20,454 nucleotides of DNA from Chrysochromulina tobinii (lineage: Eukaryota > Haptophyta > Prymnesiales > Chrysochromulinaceae), in contig JWZX01001853.1 in NCBI GenBank assembly GCA_001275005.1, positions 1 to 20,454 of the forward strand. Direction: 5' to 3'. The notes below the pieces were generated by a model that was not told the origin of the DNA, made no database searches, and saw only the letters and a list, made by a program, of their open reading frames with translations. Shown here in pieces: positions 16,515 to 20,454 of this stretch. The translations under genes were made by a program, and so were the position numbers. Within the stretch, counting starts at the first letter, position 1; each line of letters opens with the position of its first letter.

Positions 16515-16742
16515 GTGGGGTTCGTTGAGGTAGTCGTCGTCGGAATGTGTGTGGAATGCGTGGTGTGCACACTGGTCACTGTTAGTCACTGCAGTGATGC
16601 TGCGCGTGATGCGCGAGGTCGTCAACAAGCTACGTGGGGTTCGTTGAGGTAGTCGTCGTCGGAATGTGTGTGGAATGCGTGGTGTGCACACTGGTCACTG
16701 CAGTGATGCGCGTGATGCGCGAGGTCGTCAACAAGCAGCTAC
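16515..16742. repeat. Tandem duplication, about 119 bp and 109 bp
   Basis: Copy 1 (16515-16633) and copy 2 (16634-16742) both start GTGGGGTTCGTTGAGGTAGT and end in CTAC. They are nearly identical. Copy 2 lacks about 10 and 3 bases in the middle and gains 3 near its end. Each copy carries the palindrome CACTGCAGTG followed by GCGCGTGATGCGCG. The duplication lies upstream of the Cys-module gene. Confidence 0.9.
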
Positions 16743-16803
16743 AAAGGTGAAGTGTGAAGATGAGAACCGAGGCTGTGAATAACTCGTCCCTTATAATTTT
16801 GCG

Positions 16804-16809
16804 TTTATT
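16804..16809 (-). terminator. AATAAA polyadenylation word of the Mpv17-like gene
   Basis: On the minus strand AATAAA occurs three bases after the TAG stop of the Mpv17-like gene, followed by AT-rich sequence (TTATAAT). This is a canonical eukaryotic signal, although unusually close to the stop. Confidence 0.45.
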
Positions 16810-16812
16810 GAA

Positions 16813-17418
16813 CTAGCTTTCCGTCGGCGGCGCACCACGGTGCGCGAGCCAGTCGAGATACACATTCCAAACCAGATTAGCGGCAGCCATTGCACGAACG
16901 CGCGCTGTCGGCGGCACGAGAGTGAAGTTCAGGGACATGAACGGTATCCAGAAGCCCGTGCACCCGACGTACGCTTCGAGCCACTCGCGTCGCAGCGTGG
17001 CTTGCGCATCCTGAAGGCTGTCGCCTTGCAGCAAGCCCACACAGACAAAGTACGTCGGGATGTAAAGAACGCCACAATGCACGTTGTCGACCAACGCACA
17101 ACCAAAGCCCTGAGCAAACGATCGGCCGTCGAGGGCCTTGGGAGGCATCAGGCGCGCCGCCGCATTGACGACGAGCGGAAAGCACGGGTAGAGGTAGTGC
17201 AAGAAGCCGCCGATGTACATGCTGTCATACAGAGTGCGTGCGCCGAGGCGCTGCCAGTCAAAAGCCTTCTCGTCCTTTGGGGCTTCTGTTGGTGCCAATA
17301 ACGGCCACTGTGGAGCGCGCCTGCGCTCCGGTCCGAGCTGGCAGATAATGTCGCTGACAAAGCCCAGCGCGCCGGCCGTGCACACGTCGGTGAGCAGCGG
17401 GCGCCAGCGACAAAGCAT
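16813..17418 (-). CDS. Mpv17/PMP22 family membrane protein
   Basis: This 201-residue protein is of the Mpv17/PMP22/Sym1 family, small four-helix proteins of the inner mitochondrial or peroxisomal membrane thought to form channels. Recognisable parts: PLLTDVCTAGALGFVSDIICQ (7-27, first helix ending in the family's D..Q), the R-x-L-YDSMYIGGFLHYLYPCFP region (about 61-80) corresponding to the usual G-x-x-GP-x-H-x-WY stretch, the central DNVHCGVLYIPTYFVCVGLLQG (about 111-132), and near the C-terminus FWIPFMSLNFTLVPPTARV (about 156-174) followed by WNVYLDWLAH (about 184-193). The family's usual W-x-x-WP-x-x-Q-x-x-NF is altered (F for W, S-L for the Gln), so it is a divergent member. The length is normal. 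The ATG at 17418 is the natural start. A repeat module begins only 54 bases upstream. Confidence 0.88.
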   Translation of the reverse strand: MLCRWRPLLTDVCTAGALGFVSDIICQLGPERRRAPQWPLLAPTEAPKDEKAFDWQRLGARTLYDSMYIGGFLHYLYPCFPLVVNAAARLMPPKALDGRSFAQGFGCALVDNVHCGVLYIPTYFVCVGLLQGDSLQDAQATLRREWLEAYVGCTGFWIPFMSLNFTLVPPTARVRAMAAANLVWNVYLDWLAHRGAPPTES

Positions 17419-17472
17419 GAGTCGATGGCGCGGGCGACTTTTAAGAAATAAACTTGTGCGTCCTGAAGGTCC

Positions 17473-17641
17473 CCAATTAACACCGGTCGGCTCTGAGGCC
17501 TAACCCCACCGCTCTTGACGTGTGCAATCGGTAAAGTTGTATGATGACACACGCCTAGCCGGTCGTATGATATATGATAGGGCTAATGGGCATCCGGGTG
17601 GAACTTCACTGGCCGGCCTATGTGGGGCCGTCCAGTGCTCC
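17473..17641 (+). repeat. Repeat module copy 1 (169 bp, right part only)
   Basis: It begins CCAATTAACACCGGTCGGCT and ends at GTGCTCC. It matches the right-hand part of copy 2 with one substitution and a 4-base deletion (TGCG missing after CCCCACCG). The left part found in copies 2 and 3 is absent; instead the sequence runs into the 5' side of the Mpv17-like gene. It ends in a hairpin of CACTGGCCGGCC against GGCCGTCCAGTG (12-bp stem, one mismatch). Confidence 0.92.
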
Positions 17642-17902
17642 TACTCCGTACCGACTACGCCGGCGCGGGCGCCGGTCCGCTGGACGTGCTGCTGTGCGCC
17701 GGCGTTGCGGTGAAAAGATTTACGCGACCCGTTAGGCATCGCCGTCAAAGTCGCCCTATGCATAGTGTCGATAAATTAGCAAAGAACCAACAAAGTACCA
17801 TCAAAGAGGCATAGGAGTGATTGGTGATCTCGGAGAGATTTGGCCTTGGGAAGGAATCCTAGGACGGAAGATAGTACCGGTAGATCCTCCGATCTCGCGG
17901 GA
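17642..17902. other. Leader between repeat copy 1 and the 202-codon ORF
   Basis: The first 80 bases are very GC-rich (a run of GCCGGCGCGGGCGCCGG type). The rest is A-rich, with repeated AAAGA/AACAAAG words (17775-17812) just before the ORF. No gene is seen. Confidence 0.35.
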
Positions 17903-18511
17903 ATGGAGATCAACAAGACGGTGGCGCACAGTGCGGGATCGCATGGCACTGCGTCTGCCAAGCAGGTCCATTTCGACCTGGCCACCAAGTTGCAGGTGGA
18001 CAGGGCCTTCACGCTGCTGTTGGGTAACCTGAGCCCGAAGGCGCTCGAGGCGTTGTTCGACGAGCAGTTCGTTCCGACACTGGGCAGCATGATGACTACG
18101 GGTCACAGCTGCGCCAGTGCCGCGGTGAACATCATGGCGAACGCCGCATGGATGCGGAGCTCGGGTCTGGAGAAGCCGGGTGCAACGGGCGGCGCCGGGG
18201 CAAGCACCGAAGCGTCCGCGGAGGCTCCGAAGGCGAAGACGACCCCGGAGAAGGGGGGCGTCGTCAAGAGCGAGGCTGGGGAGGTCGAGTACGTCTCGGC
18301 CACCAAGCATACGCAGATGCGCAACCACTACGAGAAGCAGATCTCGGAGATGTCTGCGGCGAGAGAAAGAGATAAGAGAAAGGTGGCGTGGCATTCAGAG
18401 GGGCCGCGCCCGCAGACGAGCTACCGGGGCCATTATGAGTACGAGTATGAGCCCCGGTACGACTCGCGTCACGATGAGGCGCGGTACGAGCCTCGACGTG
18501 AGCGGAAGTGA
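17903..18511 (+). CDS. Hypothetical 202-residue protein lying between repeat copies (gag-like?)
   Basis: The ATG at 17903 opens a 202-codon frame with strongly GC-rich third positions, so it is probably a real coding sequence. Residues about 20-90 form a compact helical-looking segment (HFDLATKLQVDRAFTLLLGN, then LSPKALEALFDEQFVPTLGS). Residues 90-130 are Ala/Gly/Lys/Glu-rich linker, 130-160 a charged helix (TKHTQMRNHYEKQISEMSAA), and the tail is rich in Tyr, Arg, Glu and Asp (YEYEYEPRYDSRHDEARYEP). I recognise no family and no zinc knuckle. Its position between direct repeats suggests an element-encoded structural protein, but this is inference. It ends 57 bases before repeat copy 2 begins. 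Confidence 0.5.
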   Translation: MEINKTVAHSAGSHGTASAKQVHFDLATKLQVDRAFTLLLGNLSPKALEALFDEQFVPTLGSMMTTGHSCASAAVNIMANAAWMRSSGLEKPGATGGAGASTEASAEAPKAKTTPEKGGVVKSEAGEVEYVSATKHTQMRNHYEKQISEMSAARERDKRKVAWHSEGPRPQTSYRGHYEYEYEPRYDSRHDEARYEPRRERK

Positions 18512-18568
18512 TCGGTCCTGGAGTTGGCCCTGCCAGGGTTCAGGGGAGTCGCTCGGGGACAGGCGGGT

Positions 18569-18945
18569 GGGAGAGCGAAGAGCGGGCGCGCGTGCACGTG
18601 ACACGCCGCGCCGCCTTGTTGCCTCAAAAAAACTAGGGAATCCTGGGAATCCCTTGTGTGAAGGAAGTGTGAAGTGGAAGCCACGGTAGCGGGTGACGAT
18701 CTGTGCCGACCGGCTTGGTGCTTCCATTGAGCAGCCGGTGTTAATAACGCGTTGTGTGTTCCACACGTTGCTCCAATTAACACCGGTCGGCTCTGAGGCC
18801 TAACCCCACCGTGCGCTCTTGGCGTGTGCAATCGGTAAAGTTGTATGATGACACACGCCTAGCCGGTCGTATGATATATGATAGGGCTAATGGGCATCCG
18901 GGTGGAACTTCACTGGCCGGCCTATGTGGGGCCGTCCAGTGCTCC
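18569..18945 (+). repeat. Repeat module copy 2 (full, 377 bp)
   Basis: It runs from GGAGAGCGAAGAGCGGGCG to GTGCTCC. Its bases 18571-18910 are identical to 20115-20454. Internal structure: the GGGAATCC word twice after a run of seven A; CCGGTGTTAAT (18735-18745) against ATTAACACCGG (18776-18786), a perfect 11-bp inverted repeat around GTGTGTTCCACAC; GGCGTGTG (18821-18828) against CACACGCC (18851-18858); and the terminal CACTGG/CCAGTG hairpin. It also carries CCAAT and TATATGATA-type words that could serve as a plus-strand promoter. Confidence 0.95.
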
Positions 18946-19244
18946 CCTCGTATCCTTCCCATTAGCCCCTTGTATCCCCGGAGATGAGGGCGCGAGGCAC
19001 TTCGTGCACTCGACGCCAGGCATCTCCGTCGATGATGGCGGCGGCGTCACCAGTCTCGGATGACGTCACGGCTCGGTTCACTCGTAGGTGCCTTCTACGG
19101 ACACGGGGAGTTGAACACAACAGGATGGCGAGGAGCCGGTCCATCCGGCGCCGGCGCTCAACCCATTCTTGATCTTGAGCGTGGCGCCTGGCGGCGGTAC
19201 GCTCGTATTTCGGTTGGGCCGGACCAGGTGTATCCGGTCCTTCC
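18946..19244. other. Unique sequence between repeat copy 2 and the minisatellite
   Basis: This is 299 bases. Short frames are open on both strands, but none has a recognisable product. A minus-strand frame (about 19200-18962, containing QDQEWVERRRRMDRLLAIL) is the most protein-like. CTCGTATC, a word of the minisatellite unit, already appears at 18947. TGACGTCA is at 19061-19068. Confidence 0.3.
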
Positions 19245-19665
19245 CGTATCAAAGACTGGGGGGGCCGGAGGCTGACCCTCGTATCAAAGGCGGGGGGCCC
19301 GGAGGCTGACCCTCGTATCAAAGGCTGGGGGCCCGGAGGCTGACCCTCGTATCAAAGACTGGGGGGCCCGGAGGCTGACCCTCGTATCAAAGGCGGGGGG
19401 CCCGGAGGCTGACCCTCGTATCAAAGACTGGGGGGGGGCCCGGAGGCTGACCCTCGTATCAAAGACTGGGGGGGGGCCCGGAGGCTGACCCTCGTATCAA
19501 AGGCGGGGGCCCGGAGGCTGACCCTCGTATCAAAGGCTGGGGGCCCGGAGGCTGACCCTCGTATCAAAGACTGGGGGGGGCCCGGAGGCTGACCCTCGTA
19601 TCAAAGGCTGGGGGCCCTGAGGCTGACCCTCGTATCAAAGACGGGGGGGCCCGGAGGCTGACCCT
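19245..19665 (+). repeat. G-rich minisatellite, 12 units of 33-38 bp
   Basis: Twelve consecutive units start CGTATCAAAG and end GGAGGCTGACCCT. Unit starts: 19245, 19280, 19314, 19348, 19383, 19417, 19455, 19493, 19526, 19560, 19597, 19631. Units differ mainly in the length of a central G run (about 5-9) and in ACT, GC or GCT after AAAG, giving three unit types in mixed order. Most units contain GGGCCC. The spacing has no unique spacers, so this is not a CRISPR array. Confidence 0.97.
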
Positions 19666-20113
19666 CGGAATTACGACGAGTCTCGCGCCGAGCCGGAGCT
19701 GGCACCCTCAACTGGATTGGAACCGTATGTGGCATAGACTCGTCTGGTGGGCCCTTATCTGGGCCTGCGCGCTGTTGGAGGTGGGACGGTACTTCCATGG
19801 AGCTGCTAGAGGGGCCTCGGCCAAATCCGCCGGAAGAGCCGAGGCGGCGTCAGGGACACAACCCGCTGAACACAATGTGGTGGGCGAGGTGAAGAGGGAG
19901 TCCCAGAAGGTTCAGCGCCCAGCGTGACGGTGTTGGTGTCGTCTGCCATGGGAGCCGCTGCGTTCTTGGCGGCGGGCATGAGCGAGCCGTCCGTGACGGC
20001 AGCCGCGCCTGGAGGAGCGGATGCGGTGCTGAAAGATGTCCCAATATCGGCGTCTTCAGCCCAGTGGACGACGCCGTTCGCATCAGTGATGATTGGCGTC
20101 TGCTCGTAGAAGT
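19666..20113. other. Sequence between the minisatellite and repeat copy 3
   Basis: Besides the small ORF at 19727-19927, a plus frame ends with TAG at 20107-20109, a few bases before repeat copy 3. A minus frame is open from the repeat through to 19806 and contains protein-like TPIITDANGVVHWAEDADIG. I cannot tell which strand, if either, is coding. The contents do not match the 17642-18568 interval. Confidence 0.35.
19727..19927 (+). CDS. Small hypothetical ORF with N-terminal hydrophobic helix
   Basis: The ATG at 19727 opens 66 codons: MWHRLVWWALIWACALLEVG, a Trp-rich hydrophobic helix, then an Ala/Gly/Ser/Glu-rich polar tail. Third-position GC is lower than in the confident genes. No family is recognised. 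The following frame (19924-20109) overlaps its stop by four bases. It could be an exon, a short membrane protein, or chance. Confidence 0.22.
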   Translation: MWHRLVWWALIWACALLEVGRYFHGAARGASAKSAGRAEAASGTQPAEHNVVGEVKRESQKVQRPA

Positions 20114-20454
20114 GGAGAGCGAAGAGCGGGCGCGCGTGCACGTGACACGCCGCGCCGCCTTGTTGCCTCAAAAAAACTAGGGAATCCTGGGAATCCCTTG
20201 TGTGAAGGAAGTGTGAAGTGGAAGCCACGGTAGCGGGTGACGATCTGTGCCGACCGGCTTGGTGCTTCCATTGAGCAGCCGGTGTTAATAACGCGTTGTG
20301 TGTTCCACACGTTGCTCCAATTAACACCGGTCGGCTCTGAGGCCTAACCCCACCGTGCGCTCTTGGCGTGTGCAATCGGTAAAGTTGTATGATGACACAC
20401 GCCTAGCCGGTCGTATGATATATGATAGGGCTAATGGGCATCCGGGTGGAACTT
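20114..20454 (+). repeat. Repeat module copy 3 (cut by the right edge)
   Basis: All 340 bases from 20115 to the window end are identical to 18571-18910 in copy 2, offset 1544. The flanks to the left differ, so the repeat boundary is sharp at GGAGAGCG. The copy stops inside GGTGGAACTT only because the window ends. Confidence 0.96.

Larger units (their letters stand above)
16262..16812. other. Intergenic region upstream of the Cys-module gene
   Basis: This is 551 bases between the Mpv17-like stop and the Cys-module gene ATG, both on the minus strand. It presumably holds that gene's promoter and 5' UTR. The right half is occupied by a tandem duplication listed separately. The part nearest the gene (16290-16400) is A-rich on the plus strand. 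No other gene is seen. Confidence 0.45.
17473..18945 (+). mobile_element. LTR-like bounded element, possibly a non-autonomous retroelement
   Basis: Direct repeat copies 1 and 2 bracket about 930 bases holding a single well-formed ORF. Long terminal direct repeats around a gag-like ORF without polymerase is the layout of a non-autonomous LTR element. Against this, the module does not end in the usual TG...CA at its right edge, I see no primer-binding site or purine tract that I trust, and no reverse transcriptase is present. An alternative is a segmental tandem array, for example subtelomeric. Confidence 0.3.

Noticed and set aside
18800-18812. Telomere-like CCTAACCCC in the repeat module
   Set aside because: It occurs once per module and is not tandem, so it is not telomeric repeat DNA by itself.
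19245-19665. Possible CRISPR array
   Set aside because: Units are contiguous near-identical repeats with no unique spacers, and the surroundings are eukaryotic. It is a minisatellite.

Overview
The window looks like nuclear DNA from a GC-rich, gene-dense unicellular eukaryotic alga with a secondary plastid. A haptophyte is my best guess, but this is inference and a stramenopile alga is possible. The evidence is: (1) two genes carry short GT-AG introns (eL22, and a secreted Cys-rich protein); (2) there are eukaryote-only genes (ribosomal protein eL22, the CCZ1 subunit of the Mon1-Ccz1 complex, an Mpv17/PMP22 membrane protein); (3) a Tab2/ATAB2-type photosystem translation factor has a signal-peptide-like leader followed by a Phe-containing site, the style of plastid import seen in algae with red-derived secondary plastids; (4) third codon positions are very GC-rich.

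Layout. 1-286: possible 3' end of an unidentified gene. 692-2092 (+): formamidase. 2503-2880: broken open frame on +. 2847-3893 (-): Tab2/ATAB2. 4055-5833 (+): CCZ1. 6604-7347 (-): eL22, two exons. 7719-10799 (+): large multi-pass acyltransferase-like membrane protein with an unusual long insertion. 11219-12316 (-): monoacylglycerol-lipase-like hydrolase. 12486-14372 (+): choline dehydrogenase (BetA/CHDH type). 14569-16261 (-): two-exon secreted, membrane-anchored protein with four Cys modules and His/Ser and Pro linkers. 16813-17418 (-): Mpv17/PMP22. From 17473 to the right edge the sequence is repetitive. It holds three copies of a repeat module, two of them identical over at least 340 bp, with different contents between them: a 202-codon ORF in the first interval, and a 12-unit G-rich minisatellite plus small ORFs in the second.

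From the formamidase to the choline dehydrogenase the seven genes alternate strands strictly. This gives short divergent promoter regions (161 bp between Tab2 and CCZ1, 169 bp between the lipase and choline dehydrogenase, 371 bp between eL22 and the acyltransferase) and convergent 3' ends. The genes do not form a pathway. Choline dehydrogenase and the lipase could both touch lipid head-group or osmolyte metabolism, and formamidase releases ammonium, but no functional cluster is supported.

The most interesting items are the Cys-module surface protein, whose intron position is confirmed because splicing restores the Cys spacing, and the LTR-like repeat system at the right end.
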